In this document: one piece after another, positions 25,549 to 35,900 of the stretch
How the letters are laid out: each line of letters opens with the position of its first letter
Position numbering within the stretch: the stretch's first letter is position 1
Origin: Paragonimus skrjabini miyazakii
Lineage: Eukaryota > Platyhelminthes > Trematoda > Plagiorchiida > Troglotrematidae
Direction of reading: 5' to 3'
Assembly (NCBI GenBank): GCA_014338405.1
Contig: JTDE01000704.1
Span: forward strand, 88,922-152,921
Length of the DNA: 64,000 nucleotides
Notes under the pieces: generated by a model
The model's database searches: none
The model's input: the letters and a program-made list of their open reading frames with translations, nothing else
What the model was told of the DNA's origin: nothing
Program-made: the position numbers and the translations under genes

Positions 25549-26559
25549 AGGCCTAGCTCAGCAACTGACTGCAACTCATCTTCTCTAAGTTAATGGACTA
25601 TTAGTATGACACTTCCATAAAACGACATCCGGTAGCTGACAAAACCGGATGTTAAACGAACGGAGAACTCAAAGACGGGTACAGTCTTTCGGTATGTGGC
25701 ATCAGTTCAGAGGGCAGATTGTGCTAGTGATCATTACGACAATTGGCATCCAGCATCAGAAACGCCCAGACTATCGCGATAACAGCAATGTAGTTATCTG
25801 AATCCTGACAGGGAAAAAAATGAAGCGTTTACTGTTTGTTCAGTGGATGTAAAAAGTGAAGAGAGATAGCTCTCAAGGCGCCAGCTGCTAACTCGCCAAA
25901 CGGATTCATGGAATTATGAACCACTGGCGAAAAAAACAGGATGAGATGATGCAAGGCTACACTGGTAGCTTACAACACAAATAACTCCATGATACGCCTA
26001 AAGCTGTTTTGGCCTATCCTTTCAATCCAGTAAACTATTGGTTGACGAGGAATCGCACTTTTTATATACACAGCCGAAAGTTCTCATGCAAGTCTGGTCC
26101 AAGAACTTTGGTGTGCTACTAAACTTCCAAGCTAGCATTTACTGAGTGGCCGTGACTAACCTGCCACAGCAAGATTTCAAAGCATTACTTGCTCCTGTCT
26201 CGGATTCGACAAAGTTATAAACGGTCATTGGGAAACTGCGAAATGGAGAGGGTGCATGTAAACATGAGTTGCTAGGAGAACTTTTAAACATGGTGGTCCA
26301 AGTTCAAAACACCTTTTTTTGAATTTCTGCATTTCATCTGGGTGCAGGACTCAATTCCATAAGAGTCCCAAGACGCCCTACTCATACTTTTATTCAAAGG
26401 TAGGTGGAACAGGCAAAGCACCGACAGTTGACGTTGCTTCAGTCTGCTGAGCTGCATTGGAAAAGTTTCAACAAGAATTGCGCTCAGTCCATTCAAGAAG
26501 GAAGTTCTGGAGATCAGTGTCTCTGGGGCGTAATACCGATTCCGGATGAGCAGCAACAT

Positions 26560-27090
26560 AATAGGCATGGTGTCTGCTGCTCGGGAGGCCCAGGGAAGAT
26601 GTAGTGAATGCAAGCGCCTACTACATCCTCCCGTATGAGATGTTAACAAGGCTTTTGAGGTCCTGAGTCATGAGACACAACGGACGATGGTTAGTAAGTT
26701 CGGGTATCCAGGTAAATTCGTTGACATAATTGAAATGTCGCGTGTGGGTATGAAAACGAAGTGCAGCCGTGTGGGTAGATCACAGACAATTTTAACACTG
26801 GTACTGGTGTGAAGCAGGGTTATGTTTTGACAAAACCCTATTTAGTTTACCTTTAAAAGTTGCTCGTGTGAACTCGGAATACTGTGTCACAATACTACAC
26901 TACAAGGACGACTGTCTGTTGAAAGTTTTTCGTCGCAGACCGTTTATCTCATGTGTCCACCTCCATGGAATTGAGTGCAGATGATAGTGCTCATAACGCA
27001 GAAATGACTTGCAATGGTTGACCATGAATTTTGTCACCACGGCATCCAACTTTGGACCATATAGAAACGTCGATAAATGCACGCACTATT
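26560..27090 (+). pseudogene. LINE reverse transcriptase core remnant
   Basis: The segment corresponding to RT motif A reads DVNKAFEVLSHE, against VDFIKAFDSVSRE in the other copy. The D of the AFD catalytic position is replaced by E, so catalysis would be lost. Further on, SKFGYPGKFVDII and YCVTILHYKD keep the family pattern (KFGCPGTFVSLV and VEIEYRKDGR in the other copy). Stops and frame changes occur throughout. It is a dead copy. Confidence 0.65.
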
Positions 27091-27109
27091 AACGAGATCG
27101 AAAACCATC

Positions 27110-27225
27110 AACCGTCGATTATAAATCGTCTTCCAGAAGCAGACTAGCGGAAAACATTTATGGGAACACGACAGTTATGATCGACTCTGAGTAATGCTGT
27201 GCATATTAAACATAAATCCCCTACT
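27110..27225 (+). mobile_element. SINE 3' end fragment within LINE
   Basis: Matches the SINE body from the cttcttttcgaaagg region (here cttccagaagcagac) through atgggaacacgacag to the family 3' terminus (aatcccctactacataccat). It lies where the LINE RT similarity breaks off. Confidence 0.65.
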
Positions 27226-27640
27226 ACATACCATCAATCAGAATATCATTCAACAGTTAAACGAATTCTGCTATTTCAGCTTAAAGAAGTGCTTATCGTG
27301 GGGTCATCAGTTGGAGTAGACTATACAGTCACTGTGTCTTTCGAGACGACCGGGCAATCTAGGCAATACTCACAAGTGATTGCAAGTGAGCGCTTTCATA
27401 GGGAATTCTAGTCGTGTACAATAGAAGGTCAACAACAAAATGGTCAAGACGGCTGACCCCTGAGAGCGTGTCAGGAATTCAAATCCCGACAGTAACAAAA
27501 ATAAACGCCACTGACTAACTGTGTCGAGAGTGAAACTCGAGTATGGTTTTCCTTAAGAAAAGAAATGGCTAAAAGTCTGTCAGAATATAAGTGCTCCAAT
27601 AAATTGTGAATGACGTGCGATTTGTGTAATCGAAACTTCC
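27226..27640 (+). mobile_element. SINE copy with full head, diverged
   Basis: Starts with the conserved head (ggggtcatcagttggagtag, cactgtgtctttc, acgaccgggcaatc), then a degenerate tRNA-like part (B-box position gaattcaaatcccgac, about 27474) and the body (gagagtgaaactcgag, ataaattgtgaatgac). It follows the 3' fragment of another copy at once, giving a tandem SINE pair inside the LINE. Shared decay suggests an old insertion. Confidence 0.7.
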
Positions 27641-27849
27641 CTACTATTTACTTCCTTTCTTTCAGCATTCTGCGAGTGAGGGTGCTGCTCCCACTTTTGA
27701 ACTCCATATCGACGAAGAGAATGCAAATAATTGCACAGATTGCTGTCACTTGAGTGGCAACCTGTCGACAGACATCTTCGTGGACTAGAAACTGCCAGCT
27801 ACCGTGGCCAAAGCTTCCAGTTACTTTGAATAGTAAGTTGCCTGCCTGC
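27641..27849. other. unassigned segment between SINE and LINE 3' part
   Basis: An open frame on the minus strand (GNLLFKVTGSFGHGSWQF...) covers this stretch. By position it should be LINE sequence between the RT core and the C-terminal domain, so the frame is probably an antisense shadow. I cannot exclude an unrelated exon. Confidence 0.3.
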
Positions 27850-28200
27850 AGCCTACTGATGTTGTCCACGTTGTTGTACAGTAGTGAAACTTGAACACTA
27901 TGTCAGCGGACATGTAGTATCTGAATCGTTTTTACCTGTCATATTTCAGATATATCCTGGGTATTCGGCAGTTAAACACTTTTCAAGAACGTTGCTCAAT
28001 CATCGACAGTGGCGCAACCGTGTATTCACTCACGCTGTATGCCAAGGTGCTGTAGGTTCCAGGTCGGTATAACATGACTATATGGTATTACGACCAATAC
28101 ACCTGTGAATGCGGCTGTTGTCTGACTAGGTACTTACGTATTCCTGCCCATCGTCAACGAATAAACGACGAGCACTTGAGGTGCAAGTAAGTTGAATCAC
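27850..28200 (+). pseudogene. LINE C-terminal region and 3' end remnant
   Basis: Nucleotide similarity to 32.52-32.90 kb is clear: gtacagtagtgaaacttg against gtacggcagtgaaacgtgg, cctgggtattcgg against cttgggtattcgg, and catgactatatgg in both. The zinc-finger Cys codons that follow catgactatatgg in the other copy are degraded here. Confidence 0.7.
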
Positions 28201-28226
28201 GTATATATATATATATATATATATAT
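28201..28226. repeat. (TA)n microsatellite at LINE 3' end
   Basis: About 26 nt of alternating T and A directly after the decayed LINE 3' region. Probably the element's simple-repeat tail. Confidence 0.85.
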
Positions 28227-28524
28227 CCAGTGCGATTGGTAAACTATCAGTCCTCCATTTTAGACATTTGGGAAGTGGTGGCTTCCTACCTCTTGTTTTC
28301 TTTAGCTCTGTTGGAACATAGTATGCGTAAGATTTTGTTAGATTTTTAGTCCAAATTTAACTATTAATTTTCCTTCCTAATCCTACGTAGCTTGTACTAA
28401 CAGTCAATTCCATAGTAAAACACTCCTTACGTTGTATTTTACGTATTTTTCTCTGAAGTTTAGACCGCACTATTTAAATTGTTTACTTTTTTCGAGAGTA
28501 AAAGGTTGCTATTTTACTAGCCAA

Positions 28525-28812
28525 TCATCTGGATAACAAGGGTTGATCGGTTGAACCACAAAGTTCCCCACCCATACGTCGCTTGATCTTAATCCCTCGG
28601 GTCATGTAGGAATGAAGTGGCAAGTCACGTAACGAAAGTCGCTTGTGGCGACGGGTATGCTTTTTATAATTTGGCTCCATTCGCTGTGATACGCTAATCC
28701 GGAAACGGTTGCTGTCAACTCTAGTGTTTTTCGTCATGAGCGATTTTATTCTTCCACTCAGTGGTACACAGTTTAGTTTTACTACACACAGACTGTTAGC
28801 TCTAGTGTGCAC
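28525..28812 (-). CDS. possible exon with basic segment, doubtful
   Basis: A minus-strand open frame of about 95 codons. The second half has protein-like composition and a strongly basic cluster (YKKHTRRHKRLSLRDLPL, then GIKIKRRMGG). A pyrimidine-rich acceptor candidate (gtatttttacaag) ends at 28813. Its phase does not match that of the candidate donor at 28945, so I cannot join the two. Unidentified. Confidence 0.2.
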   Translation of the reverse strand: MHTRANSLCVVKLNCVPLSGRIKSLMTKNTRVDSNRFRISVSQRMEPNYKKHTRRHKRLSLRDLPLHSYMTRGIKIKRRMGGELCGSTDQPLLSR

Positions 28813-28945
28813 TTGTAAAAATACAACAAAACGTTAGCGCACACATACACTGTTCTTTTGTGAAGTTTCAAACATGTACGTGATTTCTTAACTACCATGC
28901 GACAACTTGTTCAACATGTACGGCAAAACCTTTTGGCTTGCTTAC

Positions 28946-29053
28946 TGTTTGTTCTTCATTTTCGTCCATATAAGAACCAGTGTGCAGACGAAACAAGTTC
29001 TCACGTGACCACTCACCAACGTCCTCTTTACAGTCAGCGCCATCGGCTATCAT
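28946..29053 (-). CDS. possible short exon, unknown protein
   Basis: On the minus strand an ATG at 29053 or an acceptor (ctatgatag) at 29047 begins an open stretch: ADGADCKEDVGEWSREN, then LFRLHTGSYMDENEEQT. It ends at a good donor, ACA|GTAAGC (28946/28945). The acidic, well-mixed composition and codon choice look like real coding sequence. No family is recognised. Confidence 0.3.
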
Positions 29054-30434
29054 AGTTAATCGGTGGATGATGCTCACTCACGAAAGTGCACATACGCACA
29101 CACAAATTTCTGCCTGCCGAACCACTTCTCGACAAACACTGTCTGCAGTTTTGCATAACTTATCACCACGCGATCGATTAGACTCAATCATTTGAATTGG
29201 TTAAGTTTTATGCCAATGTTCACACACGTATGCACACTCAAACACAACTTATTACGCCGCAGTGTCCCAAAGTGAAATTCGTCTGTGAATGCCAAGTGAT
29301 ATTGCTTGTTTAAAAACCGGACATGTGATGCTCATATATCGCATTAGGACATTCAGGCAAACGAACAGTTGGAGTGAAGAGCCACTATGTAAACCGAAAA
29401 CCGCCTCTCCTACAGACTTACAATCGACAGTAATTTAAACATAGAATAGCTATTGTATACGATCATCGATCAGTTAGATGAATATCTGCAATTACGCACG
29501 CTGTATAACAAAACTATGAAGACGCTCGTATTGATCGGACTGAACGAGAGAGACCCATCAAGACAATAGGAAAAATGGAACATCACGCACAGCGACTACA
29601 GCTGGGCGCTTGGATGTGTTGTCCTACTGTATGTAACTTGAAATCTCAATATAACTGTTTATTGGCCTCAATCTTCGAGGCTAGAACAATAATCGAAGAG
29701 TTTCGTTATTTATTAACCCAAACAGATGTAGAACTGTAATCTGATGTATTTTATTAAAACGGAATCTAGTCAGATCTAATTGACGTTCAATCTGCAACAG
29801 CTTAAGATCTGGGACTAGTTATCAGTACACAACTAATCGTCATCAGCCACTGGTAGCCTGTGAGTTTGCGTTGTAACAATGGACGCCAACATTCTGTGCG
29901 GCATTTATCAGAGCTAAACTTTATACCTTTAAACAGTGAACTTCTCCGTTCTCACCGTATAACGTTTCGATTATCACCAGTAATTAAACATCCAACCTAC
30001 TCTATTTTCTGAAACAATTGGTCGGGTTAGTGTCATGCACTTACTAGAACTGGCCCAAAGCACTCAAAATGGCCATCCTCAGGTAAGCCAGAGGACAGTT
30101 TTTTAGCTTTGTCAACCCTTCATTTAGAAATGGCCTTGTATAGGCCCACACAGAGTTGGAAGCGGATGATAGAGACAGTCTCCAAGTGGACAGCAGCTTG
30201 ATCCACATGAATTTAGCACACCGTTGGAGTAGTTAACTTATTTCAGGGAATGTTGTATCACCAACTTAACGGACAGAAACAGAGAGTTCATATTTCTCGT
30301 GTGAAGCATAACAAGCCGTACTTGGACTAGACGGCTTTTTTATTCTGGTACAAGATAAATCCAAAGCTGTCAAAGGCTGACAGTTGTAACTCTAGAACAT
30401 TTCTTCTGAGAACCACAATGTTATTTCTTCAGTT
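29054..30434. other. non-coding stretch
   Basis: No exon or repeat is recognised. A short (CA)n run lies near 29.1 kb. Confidence 0.35.
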
Positions 30435-30473
30435 TGTATGTATGTACGTACGTATGTATGTATGTATGTATAC
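30435..30473. repeat. (TATG)n microsatellite
   Basis: Tetranucleotide tract with tacg variants, upstream of the LINE. Confidence 0.85.
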
Positions 30474-30897
30474 ATATCCTGACATTTTCTGCTACCTTGG
30501 CGTGGTGGTTTTGATCCGGCAAGCTGTGCTGATTGCGACTTCGGCCGCTGCATGTTCAACCGCGTTAGATTGGCCAAAGGGGAGCAGCCAGACAAAAGGC
30601 AGATGCGTTCGTTGTGTATGGTGTCAATATGTTGTGTTTTAGTTCGGTCTAATATTTTCTTTTTGTCTGATCTGATTCTGTTTATGTGTGATCGGTTTTC
30701 CTCTGCAGTATTATCTCTATGTGAAGGTGCCGAACGTCTTCGGTTGTGACTGTCACGCCTGTTCTAGGTGGTTGATACTGATGCGTATGGTGCGTGTGTG
30801 TCACTTGCTGCTTTGCGGTACAGGTTTTTGAACCAAAGGCTTTGGTCATCACCATTTGCTTGATTACGTGATTGTGCGATAGCGCGACATTCGTCAA

Positions 30898-31100
30898 GTG
30901 CGTATCACGAGAGTGATGCGCGGCGCTGAATGTGGCACCGATCGCAGACTGGTCAGGACTAAATTATTCATCCATGTGCGCAAGTCTGCTTATTGTAGAT
31001 CTTCCGGACAACGGCAGAAGTTGGATATCAAACTACTGGAGAACTTCGAGACGAAGACTGCTGTCCAATGTTTGTGGAATCAAGGACGACTGGTGAAGGA
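30898..31100 (+). pseudogene. LINE endonuclease C-terminal remnant
   Basis: The frame RITRVMRGAECGTDRRLVRTK contains the final conserved block of AP-type LINE endonucleases (normally an S/T-D-H: here TDR, so the catalytic His is lost). The similarity begins just upstream (LLDYVIVR at about 30.86 kb) beyond an in-frame stop. The reading frame changes before the RT segment. Confidence 0.7.
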
Positions 31101-31114
31101 AGCAAGGTGGACGG

Positions 31115-31948
31115 ATGCAGGGCTACGCCAATCGACGACAACATAAGAAGTTCTACGATTCGCTTAAGGCGATTATCGGTCCATCCGTCCAGTCTACCAA
31201 AACACCGGTAGACGTGAAGATCGACTGTTCGTGCACCCAGCCAGAGGACACCATCAAGGTATGGTGCACATACTTTGGTAGCCTACTAAACCGTCTTGCT
31301 AACATTGACTGGGTGAACGCGAACAGTTTTCCGCGACAGGACACTAAATCTTCACTAGCTCTCGCTCCGGATTTGCTAGAGTTGCAGACAACGATTGGTC
31401 AACTTCGTAACGGGCAGGCTGCAGCTGAGGGTGGATTGCCAGGTAAAATACTGAAGAATGACGGGTCGGCGATGGAACACGCTTTGCTACAGCTGGTTCA
31501 CTCTATCTGGGAGCAGAAGGTGATGCCAGAGGATTTCAAGGATGCTGTGACAGTACATTGGTTAAAAGTTAAGGGTTGCAAACAATGCCCCGACAGCTAT
31601 CGGGGCATCAGTCTGGTGAACTGTGTAGGCAAGGTGCTTGCAAAAATCCTCCTGAACCGGCTGAATACGGATGTCCTAGAGACCAATGTTTCTAAAGAAC
31701 AATGCGGATTCCGTATGAGTCGGAGTACAATTGACCTGGTGTTCGCTGCTCGACAGCTTCAAGAGAAGTGCCGGGAACGGAACCAGCCCCTGTATGCCCT
31801 CTACGTAGACTTCATCAAGGCGTTCGATTCCGTGAGCCGCGAGGTGCTGTGGACGGTGCTTTGTAAGTTTGGATGTCCAGGTACGTTCGTCAGTTTGGTT
31901 AGACTGTTGTATGTGAGCATGAAGGCGAAGGTGCAATCGTGTCACTGA
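31115..31948 (+). pseudogene. LINE reverse transcriptase, N-terminal and palm part
   Basis: The longest open frame of the element (277 codons). In order: linker (ANRRQHKKFYDSLKAIIGPS); IGQLRNGQAAAEGGLPGKIL (usually a GKAPG-like site); WEQKVMPEDFKDA; CPDSYRGISLVNCVGKVLAK; EQCGFRMSRSTIDLVFAARQ; motif A region LYALYVDFIKAFDSVSRE with the first catalytic Asp; and KFGCPGTFVSLVRLLY. It belongs with non-LTR RTs. The frame ends at a stop at 31946, shortly before motif B, which is in another frame. Confidence 0.85.
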
Positions 31949-31949
31949 C

Positions 31950-32180
31950 GTGAAGCAAAGTTCTATCCTAGCCCCATCCCCATTTACTTTTTATTTGACT
32001 GTCATGCTAATAGTCGCTTTTCAGGACTCCAGAGAGAATGGCGTTGAGATAGAATATCGGAAGGATGGGCGCCTACTGAATATTCGACGTTTCGGCACCA
32101 CAACCGGGTTACATATCTCAACGATGCGCACGCTTTCGTTTGCAGATAACAGTGCGTTGTTCGCATACAGCGAGGATTAA
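31950..32180 (+). pseudogene. LINE reverse transcriptase, motif B/C part
   Basis: In a shifted frame: motif B-like MKQSSILAPSPFTFYL (usually a VKQGC-LAP pattern), a spacer, and motif C at 32139-32150 reading FADN where the family has FADD. The second catalytic Asp of the pair is therefore Asn, so even without the frameshifts the polymerase would be inactive. The segment ends at a stop after YSED. Confidence 0.8.
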
Positions 32181-32915
32181 CTACAGTGATTGACCAAGGC
32201 TTTCGCGACTGCGGCATTCAAGTCTGGATTGAATATCAACACAGGTAAGACATTTTCTTTCTTCCAGCCTTCTCCTGGCAGAGATGCTGTTCTTGCACCT
32301 GCATCTGAAATTTGCGTTAATGAAGGTGCTATCGAAAACTGCGCAGGTTTCCGCTACTAGGATAGCAACCCGTGAAAAGACTTATTCACGGACCACGAGT
32401 TACGAGCTCGTATGGCAAAGGCTGATACTGCTTTCAGACGTCTTGAAAGACGTGCTTGAAGGAACCACAGCCTGATACCGAGCACTAAGCTGATTGTCTA
32501 CCGCTCAAGAGGGCTGTCTATACTGCTGTACGGCAGTGAAACGTGGACATTGTATCAGCGGAACGTGCGCTATTTGAGCCGCTTTCATTTGTAATGTCTA
32601 AGACGCATCTTGGGTATTCGGTGGTCGGATATGATTCCGAACACTGAGGAATTGCGGCGAGCAGACATGAACGGGATGGAAAACCCGTTGATGTTGAATC
32701 AGCTTCGTTGACTAGGTCACGTCCGTCGGATAGGCAATGACCGTATTCCGAAGTAGTTGTTGTATGGAACCATCGGTGCCATAGGTCGTGGTGACATGAC
32801 TATATGGCGTTGCGATGTGTGCGGCCGCGAATGTGCTGGCCGTCTTGGATTAGTAGGTCACCAGCGTACTCATGGTGCACTGTCGGCAAAGAGACGACAA
32901 GTACGTTAGACTCAG
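32181..32915 (+). pseudogene. LINE C-terminal domain with C2H2 zinc finger
   Basis: Pieces in several frames follow the family order: LTKAFATAAFKSGLNINTGK; ELRARMAKADTAFRRLERR; then, across stops, the CLRRILGIRW-like and PNTEELRRAD-like blocks (32.58-32.68 kb); LGHVRRIGNDRIPK; and finally CDVCGRECAGRLGLVGHQ at 32811-32873. The last has spacing Cys-X2-Cys-X12-His-X3-His, an intact classical finger. The finger sits at the extreme C-terminus, close to a stop at about 32910. Confidence 0.75.
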
Positions 32916-35900
32916 GTAGGCCATATCAGTATATCCATTTTATGTTTGTCAACGATTGCATCGACCAAGACTGGTCGTTTGGCAACAAATCCGTTCCTCT
33001 TTTCAGAAACTTAAATGTCTGGGGTCTTGTACCCATTTTTTTCTTCAGCTTTTTTGGTGTTTTCTTTGCTGAATGGTTTGCCTGTTGTTTTCGTAGTCCA
33101 ATCTGATTCTTGTTCTTCACTTTCATCCTCCCTAGAATGCAAAAGCATGCGTTTGTATACTGAAATGGTTCTTGTATTACATTTTGCACATTTTTCTTGT
33201 CAGTTTAGCTCTTGTCACTGAAGTCTCTGTTTATTTTCCCATTCAATTGGCTAACCAGCATTGGCCGACTGGATATAAAGGCCCTACTCACACACCTACT
33301 GATGTTATTCCTTCGGGTTTACACCGGATGCGTGGTGTGTGGGTGGTACCGCAAGTGGTACAGTGCAAGCCACTTGGGGTGATAGTTCAAAGCGCAGGCG
33401 TCCTTTGGCTTCGGTCACTGTGACAGGCTATTCCGTTTCGGATGCTGCCAACCATGTATACACATCGAGGGTCATAAAAATAAACACCCCAACCAAGTTA
33501 CTTTCGCCACTCTTGCGAACTGTTTGTTCCCACGTTGACTTTTCCGACAACCATTAGTTAGGTTAATAGAAGTGACAACTGTATTAGACACATCTTCAGT
33601 AGGGGACTCAGTGATTCGGCTACATATATTCCTCATCACCGAATGTGATGGTCTAATGGGACAGTGGTGCTGTGGACGGATGAAGGGCTGAACTACTAGA
33701 TTACCAAAATGTAATGGAGAAGAGCAGAAGTCGTAAAAAATGGCTAGAAAACCATTGGCAGTTTGGTGGTTCTCAGCATCTTCTGTGTGACTTACGTCAG
33801 TTCTCGGTCCCTTTATCAATAATCAGTGAATGATAGTGGTCTGAGGTACAGTTACTGACTTAATCCATCGATCAGTAAGAACACTAAATATCTTCAGAAT
33901 GCCGTCGGAATCAGGAACCTATCTGTCGCCGTTAAGTCTTATTAAATCTGAACCTCACAAAGCACATGCAATCAGTAAACGGGGGAAATTTTAAAAAAAT
34001 CTGCAATACAACTCAATCTAACGGACTGCGAAACGATTTGGCAATGAGAACGAGAATCATAACGAGACTATTTGCTAATGTCATGACAAAGAATAAACCA
34101 TAAATGTTAAGTAAATTGAACCGTACAATTCTATAATCAACCCGCAATAATGCATGCTGTCCGTAAAAGACTGATTACTTGCAATATTCTAAAACATTTT
34201 TAGACACCTGAAAAGCTGTGAGAACACAAACATAAAATGTACCTGATGGTACCGTATGTGTTGTATACGTGTATAATGTAATATTGTCCAGCGTAATGCA
34301 TTTCACTACCTCGAATGTGCCCAAAGTATTCATAAGAAGGAAACGAATAGCAAACAACCCTGTTTTCGGTGTTTGAGTCTGGTGTGTTTCCTTCGCACAC
34401 ATACATGTGTCGACTTTCAGTGATCCATCGTAGTTTTGTTCTGATACTAACTTCGCTCAGCATATTTCTCACTGAACATCTACAGGTTGATGTTGACAAA
34501 TCGATTTGGGGGGAAAGAACTGCTGACGAAGAGAATTGATCCACCTTATTAACTAATAATAGGCTGTTAATTTATAGCAAGATTTCTTGACGGACTCATG
34601 CTACCAGATTACCGATCTTGGTCCCACTTTGGATCGAATGACCTAGAACACTCTAATAGCGGCCATGAATAATTTCAAAATGAAAATTTTCTATTTTAAC
34701 ATATTTTCTCCCTGAAAAATCTTCTTCAACGTGCCATTGTTTACACTGTACCACATCACGTGTTGCCTTTACTTACAAGAAATAGGTGCGTACATCGTGA
34801 ACATTGAGTCCCACACTAACGGTGCACTTTGGGTTAATCAACAAAAACACGTAATGTAGAGGTTACCAGTGAATCGATCAATTCTTATGCTGAACAATGT
34901 GGACTGACAGATTGCTGCTATGGCATGACAATGTGATAATATTGTGAGAAAGAATCAATTTGGTTTTTCACCACATAAGATACGTGATACTTGCTTTATT
35001 CGAACGCAAGTGATTAAACGTAAACGAAACGAATGATTTGCACTTGTCTATGGAACACGCTATGGACGGAAAATAAAGTTCTGTTTACACTGTTTATCAC
35101 TAAAGCTTGTCATTTTCCAACATACTTTTTTATTTAGAGAAGAATACAAACTGTGCTCAGTAGTGCATAACTATGGGTAGAATTGACCAAATATCGAGTC
35201 ACTTTTTGTCATAACAATACTGAATTCAGCTTAAACGGGCAGATGTTCAAGAGACAAGTAATCATAATATTATAGTGGGCAGTGAGTATTATGTATTATG
35301 ATCCCTTACCTCCATCATACAACTCCGTACTAATATGCATGGTAAGGTTTCTGACGCCATAGAACAAAAATATTGTAAGCACGCTTATATACACCACTGG
35401 ATTCTAGACTTAGCTCACTTTTCAAAAAGTAAACCTATCACTCATGTGCTTTGAGCAAGTTTTATCGAGAAATAGTTTATTGGAGGTAATATGAACATAT
35501 TTCTTTCCATACCTTGAGAGAAAAAATGCGAAGGCGCATTAAATCTCACAAGATGAACTTCAGGTTTCACAACCAAGTAATCAAAAAGAATAGAACCAAA
35601 CGCTGAATTAGAATGGAGTTTAGACGAACGACCTCGGTGTTTGGCAATTAAATACCCCAAGCATTGAGTAAAATATAAAAATTCAAATCTGATCTAGAAT
35701 GTCAATGTTTTCAGAACATTACGTTCAATGTCATGTTCTACATCACTGGTGGGTCGAAGGACAAAAGTTAGAGAACTGGAGAGCTCCAGTTGAACAGAAT
35801 TCAAATCAACGATCGTTTGGTCAAGATAACTCAATTGAAATGATGTTAACAGTCAATCACCTGGTTGCGGAACCACTCGTAGTCATGGTCACTCAGTTTG

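Larger units (their letters stand above)
25840..28200 (+). mobile_element. LINE (non-LTR retrotransposon), decayed and interrupted by SINE sequence
   Basis: Three parts of one element lie in order on the plus strand. First, the linker and start of the reverse transcriptase region, about 25.84-26.65 kb; pieces such as LHDTPKAVL and WVQDSIP align with the better LINE at 31.1 kb. Second, the RT core, about 26.55-27.09 kb (DVNKAFEVLSHE, SKFGYPGKFVDII). Third, after SINE sequence and a 210-nt unassigned piece, the C-terminal part at about 27.85-28.20 kb. The stretch at 27876-27970 closely matches 32523-32620 of the other LINE. Frameshifts and stops are numerous. A (TA)n tract follows immediately, as expected at the 3' end of such elements. 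Confidence 0.75.
30840..32915 (+). mobile_element. LINE (non-LTR retrotransposon), 5'-truncated copy
   Basis: Order on the plus strand: end of an apurinic-like endonuclease domain (HHLLDYVIVR, stop, RDIRQVRITRVMRGAE, then a TD-R-LVRTK pattern), linker, reverse transcriptase, C-terminal domain and a final C2H2 zinc finger. At least two frame changes (near 31.10 and 31.95 kb) and several stops interrupt it. Family knowledge: non-LTR elements carrying an EN-RT order and a terminal CCHH finger bind their own RNA and target DNA and insert by target-primed reverse transcription. I do not assign the clade. The copy lacks the N-terminal half of the endonuclease and any ORF1. Confidence 0.85.

Noticed and set aside
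27648..27869. 73-codon minus-strand open frame as a gene
   Set aside because: It lies where LINE sequence is expected between two LINE parts on the plus strand, and is more likely an antisense shadow.
30392..30642. Frames with repeated Tyr/Met/Cys/Val across the microsatellite
   Set aside because: Translation of the (TATG)n tract; not protein.
32926..33189. Lys-rich minus-strand frame downstream of the LINE
   Set aside because: It is antisense to a T-rich stretch just after the LINE stop; its composition follows from the base content.
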